Both the position numbers and the translations under genes were made by a program. This document shows, in pieces, positions 19,260 to 28,093 of a DNA stretch of 55,216 bases; position 1 is the stretch's first letter; every line of letters begins with the position of its first letter. The stretch is from Rhizobium sp. Q54 (GTDB lineage: Bacteria; Pseudomonadota; Alphaproteobacteria; Rhizobiales; Xanthobacteraceae), in NCBI GenBank assembly GCA_945861895.1, contig CAMAWF010000014.1, positions 1 through 55,216 on the forward strand. The letters run 5' to 3'. Under the pieces are notes generated by a model, which searched no databases, was not told the origin of the DNA, and saw only the letters and a program-made list of their open reading frames with translations.

Positions 19260-20663
19260 TCATATCGCGCGGCGCAGCCATTCGATGTCCGGCTTGCGGT
19301 TCGAGGCGGCTCGCGGAAGGTAACGCCCCGTCGGCTTGCCCACGATCTTTCCGTCGCGCGCAACGATCTGCCCCGCCTTGACGGTGGCGACCGGCCAGCC
19401 GCGCAGCTTCTTGCCTTCGAACGGCGAGAAATCCGACATGCCCATCAGGTCTTCGGCGCGCACGACCTTTTCGAGATCGAGATCGACAATGACGAGATCG
19501 GCATCGGAGCCGACCGCGATCGTGCCTTTCTGCGGGTAAATGCCGTAGACCTTCGCAGGCGCGCGGGTCGCGCGTTCGACCAGCAATTCGAGCGGGACGC
19601 CGCGCAACCGTCCGTAATGCAGCAGGGCCGGCAAATGGGTGCCTAGCGCCGGCAATCCCGGCCGCGAACCGTGCAGTCCGGCTTCCGGCTTCTTGGTCGC
19701 GCGCACGCGCGAGGTGTTGTCGGTGCCGACCGTGTTGATCGACCCTTCAACCACCCCCTGCCAGAGCGCATCGTGGTGATCCTTTGTGCGCACCGGTGGC
19801 ACCATCTTCACCAGGAACCCGTTCGGATCGTCGCTGGCGATGCCGAGATACGGCGTCGTGGTTTCCACCGTGAATTGCAATCCCTGACGGCGGGCGGCAC
19901 GTACCACTTCGAGACCCTGCCGGCTCGACAAATGCACGACATAGAGGTGCGCGCCCGCGATCTTGGCGAGATAAAGCGCGGTCTGGATCGCAAGCGCTTC
20001 TGCGTCGGCCGGATGCGCGAATTCCCAATCGGCCAGCGTTCCTTCCTTCTTTTTCTGAAGTTCCTTGCGCGCCTGGTCGATCAGCGCGCCGGTTTCGCAA
20101 TGAACGCACGCGATCGCATCCGCCCCAAGCGCGGCCACCGTTCGAAAACCGTGCAGCAGAACATCGTCGGTGACCGATTTCACGATGCCGGGCATACCGG
20201 ACATGTAAAATTTGAACGAGCGGATGCCGAACTCCGCCGCATAACGCGGTATCTCGGCGATCTGCTGTTCGGTGAAAATCTGCGGATGGAAGACCGAATC
20301 GACGTAGCTGCGCTCATCCATCGCCTTGCGGAATGCGGGGAGATGGAGGAGGTAGGACTCTTCAAGACTGCGCAGGAAAATCCCAATCGTCGTCACGCCG
20401 CCGAGTACGGCAGCGCGCGTCTCGGTTTCAGCCTCCTCCTCATATGAAAGTTCGTTGCCGATATGCGTATGCGGATCGAAGATGCCGGGCAGCACCATCT
20501 TCCCGCGCGCATCGATCGTCTCCTCCGCGGGCCCTCCCAGTTCATCCGAAAGCGCCGTGATACGGCCTGCGGATATCCCGATATCGGCCGCCGTGATCCC
20601 CACGCCGGGAATCACGACCGCGCCGTTTCGCACCACCAGATCGAATCTTCCCGCATTTGCCAT
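19260..20663 (-). CDS. Dihydropyrimidinase/hydantoinase/allantoinase-like cyclic amidohydrolase
   Basis: A 467-residue enzyme of the amidohydrolase superfamily that opens cyclic amide rings. All metal ligands are visible: His65 and His67 (DPHTHIG), Lys151 (SFKFYMSG, expected to be carboxylated), His188 (CVHCET), His244 (VVHLSS) and Asp315 (VGTDNT). Size and order match dihydropyrimidinase, D-hydantoinase and allantoinase; the substrate loops do not allow a choice. An AGGA ribosome binding site precedes the ATG. It is followed by the cysteine hydrolase, giving a logical order of ring opening and then cleavage of the resulting ureide. Confidence 0.88.
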   Translation of the reverse strand: MANAGRFDLVVRNGAVVIPGVGITAADIGISAGRITALSDELGGPAEETIDARGKMVLPGIFDPHTHIGNELSYEEEAETETRAAVLGGVTTIGIFLRSLEESYLLHLPAFRKAMDERSYVDSVFHPQIFTEQQIAEIPRYAAEFGIRSFKFYMSGMPGIVKSVTDDVLLHGFRTVAALGADAIACVHCETGALIDQARKELQKKKEGTLADWEFAHPADAEALAIQTALYLAKIAGAHLYVVHLSSRQGLEVVRAARRQGLQFTVETTTPYLGIASDDPNGFLVKMVPPVRTKDHHDALWQGVVEGSINTVGTDNTSRVRATKKPEAGLHGSRPGLPALGTHLPALLHYGRLRGVPLELLVERATRAPAKVYGIYPQKGTIAVGSDADLVIVDLDLEKVVRAEDLMGMSDFSPFEGKKLRGWPVATVKAGQIVARDGKIVGKPTGRYLPRAASNRKPDIEWLRRAI

Positions 20664-20689
20664 GAGCGGTGTTCCTGCCTAGTGGCCCG

Positions 20690-21928
20690 CTATGAGGTGA
20701 TGAACTGCTGGGTCACAACCGTGCGCGCGACTTCGCGTCCATTCTTTATCACATGCCGGCGGACGGGCTGGAGCCGCAGCGCTTCATGCACCGAAGGGGC
20801 ATCGACGACGACGAGGTCCGCGCGCTTGCCCGGGGCGATGCCGTAGTCGGTCACGCGCGCCGCGCGAGCGGCATTTACCGTGATCATGTCGATGGCCTGC
20901 TCCAACTCGTGCGGCAATGTCAGTTGCGCGACATGGGCAATCATCAACGCGCATTCCATCGGGTCCGGCTTTCCGAAGGGATAATACGGGTCGTTCACAT
21001 CGTCCTGCGATGAAACCACGTTGGCGCCACGCGCCAGCAGTTCCTTTACGCGCGCAATTCCGCGCCGCTTCGGTTCGCGATCGAGCCGCGCGGAGCAAAC
21101 CAAATTGATATGCGCGTTGACCGATATCGTCACGCCTGCGGTTGCGACCATATCGACGATCTTGGCGGCATAAACGTCGTTATAGGCGGCCATTGCGCCG
21201 CAATGGCTTGCTGCCACGCGCCCGTGGAAGTCCTCGCGCATCGTCTTGAGGGCGAGATATTCGAGGCTGCGGGAATTCTCATCATCGGTATCGTCGACGA
21301 GCATATGAATATCGCGGCCGTGACGCTTGGCGATGTTGAAACAGATATCGATGTGCTCGCGGGCCTCGGCATCGGTGTATTCGTACCAGGGCAGTCCTCC
21401 GACGACATCGCAGCCCTCCTTCATTGCTTCATCGAGAAGCTCCGCGGTGCCGGGGTCGCGAACGATGCCTTCCTGCGGAAAGGCGACGATCTGGATATCG
21501 CAATATTTGTTGTATTTCTCGCGGGCAAGCAGCAGGCCGCGCGCGCCGCGCAACCCGCCAATAGTTCCGACATCCGCGAACAAACGGAAGAACGTCGTGC
21601 CATTTTTAATGCCGGCCTCGACAACCCGGCCGGTTCGCCGGGCAACCTCGGCCGGATCGTAATTTCGCTTGAACTCGTTGGTGATCTCAATCGCTTCGGG
21701 AAGCGTCCCCGATACGTTTGGCCGCATCACCTCGCCAAGCAGCGATTTGTCGGTATGGTGATGAAGGTTGAAAAGCCCGGGAAGCACGAGGCTGCCGCCC
21801 GCATCGATTTCCTGCCGGCCTTGACCCGGCGCCTTGGGTGCAACCGATACGATGCGATCTTTCTCGATGCAGATATCGACCGTATTTTTTTGACCGCGAA
21901 GTTTGGCGTTTCGAACAACGATATCCAT
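20690..21928 (-). CDS. Amidohydrolase of the cytosine deaminase (CodA/AtzC-like) family
   Basis: A 412-residue protein with the CodA layout: NLHHHTDKS (His56, His58), PQEGI, ASHCGAM (His242), PKRRGIARVKELL, and QDDVNDPYYPFG with the conserved metal Asp. CodA-type enzymes deaminate cytosine; relatives such as AtzC remove amines from triazine rings. Unusually, the CodA motif containing the metal ligand His214 and general base Glu217 (HCDEIDD) is LVDDTDD here. One metal ligand and the base are thus changed, although His208 lies two residues earlier. The activity is probably altered, still on a nitrogen ring or an amide. It sits 26 bp upstream of the hydantoinase-like gene. Confidence 0.8.
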   Translation of the reverse strand: MDIVVRNAKLRGQKNTVDICIEKDRIVSVAPKAPGQGRQEIDAGGSLVLPGLFNLHHHTDKSLLGEVMRPNVSGTLPEAIEITNEFKRNYDPAEVARRTGRVVEAGIKNGTTFFRLFADVGTIGGLRGARGLLLAREKYNKYCDIQIVAFPQEGIVRDPGTAELLDEAMKEGCDVVGGLPWYEYTDAEAREHIDICFNIAKRHGRDIHMLVDDTDDENSRSLEYLALKTMREDFHGRVAASHCGAMAAYNDVYAAKIVDMVATAGVTISVNAHINLVCSARLDREPKRRGIARVKELLARGANVVSSQDDVNDPYYPFGKPDPMECALMIAHVAQLTLPHELEQAIDMITVNAARAARVTDYGIAPGKRADLVVVDAPSVHEALRLQPVRRHVIKNGREVARTVVTQQFITS

Positions 21929-21969
21929 CGGAACAACTCTCGTCTTTCCACTGAACTGGTTACGGAAAT

Positions 21970-23085
21970 CTACGTCCTTTCAAGGATGTGAAGTCCGCGG
22001 CTGCGATCGATCAGATAGATCAAGCCGCGGTCGTCGAAACATACATCATTGCTTTGAACGCGTGTCGCGCCTTCCGGCACCGCCGGCATGAATGAAGCCA
22101 CTTCCTTGGGCGCATGCGGATTGGCGATATCGACGATCTTGAGCCCGCGGGCAAACCAGGCAATGGGTATTTCCGTGCTGCGGATTTCTTCGCAGAATTG
22201 ATGCAAGCCGGTGTAGTCGGGCTTCGGGGTGCCGTCTTCTTCCTCGACTTGGAAGCTCGCGAATGGAATTGGACGCGTCTCATCGGTGATGTCGACCAGC
22301 CACAGAAAGGCAGGCGATGTGGGTCCGGCAAGGCGGACGACATCCTCATCGGCGACCAGCATGACGCGCCGGCCGCGCAACAGAAACGGCACCGGAAGTG
22401 CAGTGTGCGTCGGCCACGGGAACGGCGGGCTCCAATCCAGCCCGGAAATGAATTTAGGCTTGCTCAGGTCGTCAATGTCGAGAATGACGAAGCCGCCGTG
22501 CCAATAACTCACATAGAGGCGATTGCCGACGCGCATCGGATGATGACAGCGATGGTCGGTGCCTTTCCAGGCCGGCTTTTCGCCCCCCGCGGTCCATTGT
22601 CCCGGCATCCACCAGCGGCCAACCTCTTCCGGGCGCTCAGGATTCTTGAAATCGATGATCGAGACGATGTTGCCGAGATATCCATCCATCTCGGGGGAGC
22701 CGTAGACGTAGCGTCCGTCAAATGTGAACCGGTGCATCCCGCGGGTCGGCCAAGTCGCGATATGGCGCGGCGCCGACGGCTTGGAGACGTCGAACACTTC
22801 GAGCCCGCCGCGGAACTCGGCATCCTTCCGGCCGATTGGAAAAATCTCCCGGTTGACGAGCATGACACCGTGCTCGACCCGCACTTTGTGCGAAAGCGTG
22901 CCCTCGGGAACCTTAATCTCGGAAAGCTTACGGGGATTGCCCGGATCGTTGACGTCGATAATCGTCGTGCCGTTTGGCGGCTTCACATGCCCGACATAGG
23001 CAATCCGGTCACGCACCACCACCTGACCGCCGCCGGGACAATCGAAAAATCCGACAACCTTCAGCCCCTTCGCCAGACCTTCCAT
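21970..23085 (-). CDS. LVIVD-repeat beta-propeller-like protein
   Basis: A 371-residue protein counted from the ATG at 23085, which has GGAGG five bases upstream. It contains repeated strands of the LVIVD type (TTIIDVNDPGNPRKL, LEVFDVSKPSAPRHI, VSIIDFKNPERPEEV, FVILDIDDLSKPKFI, LKIVDIANPHAPKEV), as in seven-bladed propellers. Two CHH/HQF-like His positions could bind metal. No signal peptide is seen, which is odd for a family that is often exported. It leads the block running from 23085 to 16576. Its role is unknown; it could be a lyase-like enzyme or a binding scaffold. Confidence 0.7.
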   Translation of the reverse strand: MEGLAKGLKVVGFFDCPGGGQVVVRDRIAYVGHVKPPNGTTIIDVNDPGNPRKLSEIKVPEGTLSHKVRVEHGVMLVNREIFPIGRKDAEFRGGLEVFDVSKPSAPRHIATWPTRGMHRFTFDGRYVYGSPEMDGYLGNIVSIIDFKNPERPEEVGRWWMPGQWTAGGEKPAWKGTDHRCHHPMRVGNRLYVSYWHGGFVILDIDDLSKPKFISGLDWSPPFPWPTHTALPVPFLLRGRRVMLVADEDVVRLAGPTSPAFLWLVDITDETRPIPFASFQVEEEDGTPKPDYTGLHQFCEEIRSTEIPIAWFARGLKIVDIANPHAPKEVASFMPAVPEGATRVQSNDVCFDDRGLIYLIDRSRGLHILERT

Positions 23086-23277
23086 CAAGCCTCCAGCCCA
23101 GCAGGGCCGCACGAATACCATTCAAACGAGATAATTAGCTAAACAGAGTTTTGTATCGCTCGCAATGCTGAGCAAACATGGCGGCCGCCGGCGAGGTGTT
23201 CTTCGCTTGCAACCTGGACACGCGCTCGCTTCGCATCAGCTTTGGACTTAAACCGCGCTGATTAAACACACCGCTAT
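23086..23277 (-). promoter_or_regulatory. Probable promoter region of the 23085-16576 block
   Basis: These 192 bp between the amidase stop and the LVIVD gene are long compared with the 0-40 bp gaps around them. Read on the minus strand, they carry an AT-rich TTTAGCTAATTAT stretch near 23120-23155. The block therefore probably has its own promoter. No sharp operator was identified. Confidence 0.35.
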
Positions 23278-24687
23278 TTATGCGTGAGTCGGCCACCCAA
23301 TCGCGTTCGCAGCCTGAATGAGCTTTGCAAGCCCGAGGATGCGCGGCTCGGAAAAACGCGGGCCGACAATCTGCACGCCTACGGGCAGCCCGCTTGCGGT
23401 TTTTCCGCCGGGAACGGAGCCGGCGGGAAACCCGACCAGCGTGATCAAAAATGCAGGCGCAATCCAATCGATATAGTTCTCAAGCTTGTTGCCTCCCACC
23501 TCATCCGGATAGTTCTTATCGACCGGGAAAGGCGGCACCGGCGCAGCCGGCGTTATCAAAAAATCGAAGCGGCCGAACAAGTCGCAGAAACGCCGCCAGA
23601 CAGCTTCGCGGGTATTTTCCGCAGCCGCCGTGTCACGCACCGTGAGTTGCAAGCCATCGCGAACGTTGCCCGCCAGGTTCGGACCAAACCGGTCAAGCAT
23701 GTCCATCCGCTCAAGCTGCTGCCCAACCATCCACTCCCCGCGAAGAACCTGGTACGCGGCAATCCCGTCCGCCGCGTCAAACTTGATTTCCTCGACGATG
23801 GCGCCGTCCGATGCCAGGCGAAGGGCGGCACTCCGGCAGATATTGTCGATCTCCTTATCGACTCCGAAGCCGGCAATGTCGGAAACATAGGCAATGCGCA
23901 CGCCTTTGGCGTGCTCGCAACGCTCGACCTCGGCCAGCGCGCTTTTCCAGGGTGGCGCGACCGAAATGGGCCAGAGCGGATCGAGCCCGGTCATGGCATC
24001 GAGCATCAGCGCCGCGTCCTCGGCGCTTCGCGCCAAAGGTCCGTGCACCTGACCCGCGTCCCACGGCAGCCGCATGCCTTCATTCGGAATAAGACCGCCC
24101 GTTGTGCGTATGCCGACTACTCCGCAGAACGATGCGGGAATGCGAATGGAACAACCGAAGTCGGTTCCCTGCGCGAGCGGCGTCATTCCGCATGCGACCG
24201 CGACCGCCGAACCGCCGGAAGACCCGGCGGGACTTAATTCCGGGTTCCAAGGATTGCGGGTCGCCCCGAACAAGTCATTGACGGTGTTGGCGCCAGCCGC
24301 AAATTCCGGCGTGTTGGTTTTACCGAGAATGATGGCGCCTGCTTTTCGCAAGCGGGCCACCACCGCGGCGTCCTTTGTGGGAACGAAATCTTTGTAAATT
24401 GGCGAACCGTAGGTGGTTCGAATTCCCGCAGTCAAAGTGATGTCTTTGATGACCACGGGCAGGCCGTGAATTGGCCCGAGCGGCACACCCGCCGTCACGG
24501 CAGCGGCGGCGGAGCGCGCGGCGGCGCGTGCCTGATCTTCGGCAAGCGTAACAATCGCATTGAACTTCGGATTCAACCTGGCAATCGTTGCGAGGTGCGC
24601 TTCCAGAATCTCGCCTGGCGTGATCTCCCGCCGCCTCACAAGATTGGCAAGCTCAACCGCCGATCGCCGCGACAGATCCCCCGGCAT
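23278..24687 (-). CDS. Amidase (amidase-signature family, GatA/AtzE-like)
   Basis: A 469-residue serine amidase with the Ser-cisSer-Lys triad: Lys81 (PVVIKD), Ser156/157 (GSSGG) and Ser180 (GTDFGCSIRIPA). The usual GGS before the nucleophile is GCS here. The family includes AtzE, which hydrolyses 1-carboxybiuret, and ureidomalonase, which acts after barbiturase. The ATG at 24687 lies 2 bp beyond the end of the ring-opening amidohydrolase gene; an overlapping GTG at 24693 is possible. The two genes are therefore translationally coupled, and the amidase probably uses the ring-opened product. Confidence 0.88.
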   Translation of the reverse strand: MPGDLSRRSAVELANLVRRREITPGEILEAHLATIARLNPKFNAIVTLAEDQARAAARSAAAAVTAGVPLGPIHGLPVVIKDITLTAGIRTTYGSPIYKDFVPTKDAAVVARLRKAGAIILGKTNTPEFAAGANTVNDLFGATRNPWNPELSPAGSSGGSAVAVACGMTPLAQGTDFGCSIRIPASFCGVVGIRTTGGLIPNEGMRLPWDAGQVHGPLARSAEDAALMLDAMTGLDPLWPISVAPPWKSALAEVERCEHAKGVRIAYVSDIAGFGVDKEIDNICRSAALRLASDGAIVEEIKFDAADGIAAYQVLRGEWMVGQQLERMDMLDRFGPNLAGNVRDGLQLTVRDTAAAENTREAVWRRFCDLFGRFDFLITPAAPVPPFPVDKNYPDEVGGNKLENYIDWIAPAFLITLVGFPAGSVPGGKTASGLPVGVQIVGPRFSEPRILGLAKLIQAANAIGWPTHA

Positions 24688-24689
24688 CC

Positions 24690-25784
24690 TCACTCACCCA
24701 CATCGACGATGGCAATCACCGGGCCGCCACCGTGCGGACCCTGGTGCATCGCATCGACGGAGACGAACACCGCGGGATCGCCGATTGCCGCAGCCGCGAC
24801 ACCGCCGACCGCGCCTTTCGAGTGACGATGGTGATGCACATCGGAGTCATCCAGCATGATTTGCCGCCGACCGCGCAGCCGCGCCGACTTATCCGCCTCG
24901 CACTTCATAAAGCAGTTGACGAGTTTGCCGTTGAGATCGCTCGCGCGGGCCCGTTCGGGAAGATCGAGACCGGCGTTGCGGATAGAGTCATAAATGCCGT
25001 CGATATCGAGCGCATCCTTCATCACACTGTGGCCGATTTTATAGCGCCCCCCGGCGTTCGCTTTATTGCCGAGCAGGACGATCTGCGCGCAATCGAGTTC
25101 GACACCCGACGAACATGAGGCAACGGAGGAATAAAGATCGAGGTTACGGCAGATATCCTCGGCTTTCGGCATCGCGATCTCGCCAAGCGCCACTGCAACG
25201 CCAAGACCCGTCGTGCCATTGGATACGCCCATCGAGTCGTGGACTTCACACGCGACATCTTGGCCGCGTGCGTGTGCATCTTGGATCGAGTCGATCGTCA
25301 GCAATGGAGTCTTGGTCTGAACGTAATGCACATCCTTTGGATCGTCGATGCCTGCGTCCTTCATCGCCAAGCGCACGCCGGCCGCCACTTTTTCAACCAT
25401 CGCCGGGCGGCCGATGTCTTCCGGCATGATTTGCGGGCTGAGTGCCGTGCCCATGACAAGCCGCGGCTTCCCGCCTGAACCTGTCTTCGGCGTGCGCGCG
25501 AAAATCGTGGCATGCGGCGTGATGACGCCATCGCAGCCGCCCGACCAGACCATCGGGATTTTCTTGATTTCGGCCTCGCTCCGCTTTCCAAGCTTGCGCA
25601 GCACGGCGCGAAATGCCTGGTCGGACAAGATGCGGGTGAAGTCGTTAACGCCGCCATTGCCCTCGGTCTTGCCGATTACGGCCACGACCTCGTCCGCCTT
25701 GAAGGTTCCTTTTTCGATGTGTTCCGCAAGGCCGGACGCATCCATGACGCTTTTAAGTTCGACTTTGACGACTTCGATTGCCAT
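24690..25784 (-). CDS. Ring-opening amidohydrolase (cyanuric acid hydrolase/barbiturase family)
   Basis: A 364-residue enzyme of the small AtzD/TrzD/barbiturase family, which hydrolyses cyclic imide rings. The three internal repeats each provide a Lys-Ser pair: Lys39 ([16 protein letters not shown]) with Ser81 (WSGGCDG), Lys158 (QTKTPLLT) with Ser225/226 (SCSSGVELD), and Lys294 with Ser342. The family hallmark near the end, [20 protein letters not shown] and then HQGPHGGGP, is present. Known members open cyanuric acid to carboxybiuret or barbiturate to ureidomalonate. Which ring is used here cannot be decided by eye. It is the most specific clue to the job of this cluster and is coupled to the amidase. 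Confidence 0.92.
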   Translation of the reverse strand: MAIEVVKVELKSVMDASGLAEHIEKGTFKADEVVAVIGKTEGNGGVNDFTRILSDQAFRAVLRKLGKRSEAEIKKIPMVWSGGCDGVITPHATIFARTPKTGSGGKPRLVMGTALSPQIMPEDIGRPAMVEKVAAGVRLAMKDAGIDDPKDVHYVQTKTPLLTIDSIQDAHARGQDVACEVHDSMGVSNGTTGLGVAVALGEIAMPKAEDICRNLDLYSSVASCSSGVELDCAQIVLLGNKANAGGRYKIGHSVMKDALDIDGIYDSIRNAGLDLPERARASDLNGKLVNCFMKCEADKSARLRGRRQIMLDDSDVHHHRHSKGAVGGVAAAAIGDPAVFVSVDAMHQGPHGGGPVIAIVDVGE

Positions 25785-25857
25785 CTGTGCTTCGTGTCCT
25801 TCTCAACGGTGAAAACCGGTCTCCCGCCCGTATCTAAATGAGCGCCCGCGCGGTCAC

Positions 25858-26259
25858 TTAGTGCGCATCGCGTTCGTCCGTGTACCAGGACGGTTTTTCC
25901 GGATAGTGCGGACCGTCGTAGATTTCAACCACGACCGTCTCCTCACGTGCAATGGCCGGACCGTGTACGTTGCCTTTCGGGTTGCAGTAGAACGAGCCCG
26001 CCGTGAGTACGACACCGGTGGACGTATATTCGTAACGGCCTTGCAGACAATACATGATTTGATTTGACGAATGGAAGTGCGGTTGCGGAATGCCCGCGCC
26101 CTTGTCGAATTTTATCAGCGCAACCGATGCGCCGGTTTCCTCGTTCCGCCAAAGCATTTTTTCATGAATCCCCTTGAGCGACTTCTCCCGCCACGGCATG
26201 GCCTCCGTGTCGATCAGAAGCTCTTCCAGTTTGGGCATGTTGGCGGGAGTTTTTGTCAT
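25858..26259 (-). CDS. Cupin-domain protein
   Basis: A 133-residue single-domain cupin. It has the metal-binding pattern PHFHSSNQIMYCLQGRYEY (two His plus a downstream Gln/Glu position) and a second motif GSFYCNPKGNVHGP. Small cupins bind iron, manganese or zinc and act as isomerases, dioxygenases or sensors. GAGGAG lies just upstream of the ATG. It is one of three small cupin proteins in the window; the other two are at 27299 and 38867. A role in the pathway is plausible but unspecific. Confidence 0.75.
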   Translation of the reverse strand: MTKTPANMPKLEELLIDTEAMPWREKSLKGIHEKMLWRNEETGASVALIKFDKGAGIPQPHFHSSNQIMYCLQGRYEYTSTGVVLTAGSFYCNPKGNVHGPAIAREETVVVEIYDGPHYPEKPSWYTDERDAH

Positions 26260-26279
26260 GACGGTCTCCTCGATTTCTT

Positions 26280-27299
26280 TTAGGACTCGGAGCGGGCGCG
26301 CTGCAATCCAGTCTCATTGGCTTGCAGCCGTTTGCCGAACGCCGTTTCGGCGTTTGTCTTGCGAATTTGATGACGTAACGCTGCGTCCAGATGGCCGAGC
26401 TCGTGGTCGGCCGAAGGCGCTCCCATGGGAAACGGCCAATCGCTGCCGAGCAAAATACGATCGGCTCCGATCGTCTTGACGATCGCATCCAGGAATGCCG
26501 GCGAGTGGACAAGACTGTCGACGTAAAACCGGCGAACGGCTTCGATCGGAGGCAACGGCAGTTTCGCAATCCCCGACCGGTTCGTATCGGCGCCGCGTTG
26601 CCAGCGGCCGCATAGCGCCGCGACGCAGCCGCCGCCATGCGCCAAAATAATATTGAGACCCGGAAATCGCTGCATCACGCCGGCAAAGACCAAATTGGCC
26701 GCGGCAATCGTTGTTTCAACCGGATTACCGATAAGATTGGTGAGATAGAAGGGATCCAGCCGTTTGTCGGGCGTCGAGCCGGGATGAATGAAAAGCGGAA
26801 GTTTGTGTTCGGCGAGCGTGCGCCAGAGCGGATCGAAGGCATCCGAGGCATAAGAGAGATCAGCCATCTCCGTGCCCATCACGACCCCGGCCCAGCGTTC
26901 GTCGAGGCCACTGGCAATGCTCGCGGCCAGCACAGGGTCTTCGACCGGCAGATAGGCCAACGGCCGCAATGCCCCGGAATGTCCGCGGCAGGCCTCATAC
27001 AGCCCCTCATTCACGAGACTTGCGTAGTCGCGGCGATCGCTTTGGCGTAGATCAGGGCGAAACAGCGGCGGCGGCACGGACACGATGGCGCCGTCGAGAC
27101 CGTCGCTCTTGATGCGGTCGACGAGCTTGGCGACTTCGGAGAGCGGATGGAGCGGAACGCCATGCGCGCAGATTTTCAAGGTGTCCGGCGTCGCGCGCAT
27201 CCCGAAGGCGCCGCGTTCTCCCGCAGCGACGACTGCCGGCGGTACGATATGCGTATGAACGTCCCATCCACCGTCACTGCGCGGCATCGGCTTGACCAT
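26280..27299 (-). CDS. Amidohydrolase family 2 (ACMSD-like) protein
   Basis: A 339-residue TIM-barrel metal enzyme of the amidohydrolase_2 type. It shows DVHTHIVPP (His15, His17), FIHPGS, LAHGGG and GSDWPFP, which are the usual ligands. The family contains aminocarboxymuconate-semialdehyde decarboxylase and other non-oxidative decarboxylases or hydrolases. Its start overlaps the stop of the cupin gene at 27299 by one base (TGATG), so the pair is translated together. A decarboxylation or lactone-hydrolysis step after ring opening is a reasonable guess. Confidence 0.85.
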   Translation of the reverse strand: MVKPMPRSDGGWDVHTHIVPPAVVAAGERGAFGMRATPDTLKICAHGVPLHPLSEVAKLVDRIKSDGLDGAIVSVPPPLFRPDLRQSDRRDYASLVNEGLYEACRGHSGALRPLAYLPVEDPVLAASIASGLDERWAGVVMGTEMADLSYASDAFDPLWRTLAEHKLPLFIHPGSTPDKRLDPFYLTNLIGNPVETTIAAANLVFAGVMQRFPGLNIILAHGGGCVAALCGRWQRGADTNRSGIAKLPLPPIEAVRRFYVDSLVHSPAFLDAIVKTIGADRILLGSDWPFPMGAPSADHELGHLDAALRHQIRKTNAETAFGKRLQANETGLQRARSES

Positions 27300-27652
27300 C
27301 AGTCCGCCGTCCAGCGGATGTGCTTGAGCTCGATCAGCCGCGAAAGATAAGGAACGTTGGCGCGGTTATGCAGCCGGTGAACCGGCCGCATCGCATTCAT
27401 GAATACGGTCGCTCCGAGCGGTTCATTCGTTGCCAGCTTGTCGCCGAATATCGTCTCGACTTCGTTCTCTCCGCCGCCGAGCGAGATGACGATGTAGGGG
27501 TGATAATGAATATGAAAATCGATGGTTTGTCCGGGCTTGAGAGCGACCTCCCAGATACGGACGTGCTCGTTTTCAAAAACGATGCGATCACCGATCTGGC
27601 CGAGTTTGATGCCGCGTTCCGCCGCCGTTTTCAGCCCGGACTTGTCTGTCAT
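27299..27652 (-). CDS. Small cupin protein
   Basis: A 117-residue cupin with HIHYHPYIVISLGGGENEVE, which gives three His in motif 1, and a weaker second motif (MNAMRPVHRLHN). Proteins of this layout occur beside decarboxylases and hydrolases of aromatic or heterocyclic breakdown. Its end overlaps the ACMSD-like gene by one base. It probably assists the same pathway step, but its reaction is not known. Confidence 0.75.
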   Translation of the reverse strand: MTDKSGLKTAAERGIKLGQIGDRIVFENEHVRIWEVALKPGQTIDFHIHYHPYIVISLGGGENEVETIFGDKLATNEPLGATVFMNAMRPVHRLHNRANVPYLSRLIELKHIRWTAD

Positions 27653-27691
27653 GACGTCACCATCTTGCTACGCAACCGATTTAACTCAGAC

Positions 27692-28093
27692 TTACTTGTT
27701 CGGAATGACTGCGATGGCATTGATCTCGATCAGGTATTCCGGCGACACCATCTTCGTCACTTCCACCATGGTCGAAGCCGGCAACGGCGGCTTGAAATAC
27801 TGCCGGCGGACGGCGTGGATCGCCTCGAAATGTTCCATGTTGCGCACGTAGACATCGACGCGGCAGACGTGGTCGAGCGTGCCACCCGCCGCCTCCACCG
27901 CCGCCTTGATGTTCTCGCAAACCTGTTTGGTCTGCGCCGTGATATCGCCAACGCCCGCAATCGAGCCGTCGGGCCGGCGCGCGGTCATGCCGGAAATGAA
28001 TACCAAGCGGCCTTCCGCTTCCACCATCGTGGCTTGCGAAAAATTTCCGACGGGTTTGCGCAACAAGTCGGTCGATACTTCACGCTTGGGCAT
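27692..28093 (-). CDS. RidA/YjgF family protein lacking the catalytic Arg
   Basis: A 133-residue Rid-family protein counted from the ATG at 28093, which has AGGA upstream. It has the family core: VFISGMTA, a central AAVEAAGGTLDHVCRVDVYVRN, and the end SPEYLIEINAIAV. Canonical RidA enamine/imine deaminases have Arg in a PAR(S/T) motif; here it is PAS (Ser107), so simple imine deamination is unlikely. Related RutC-type proteins work in pyrimidine breakdown. Its start overlaps the end of the Ldh-type dehydrogenase by 14 bp, and it lies in the catabolic operon. Confidence 0.85.
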   Translation of the reverse strand: MPKREVSTDLLRKPVGNFSQATMVEAEGRLVFISGMTARRPDGSIAGVGDITAQTKQVCENIKAAVEAAGGTLDHVCRVDVYVRNMEHFEAIHAVRRQYFKPPLPASTMVEVTKMVSPEYLIEINAIAVIPNK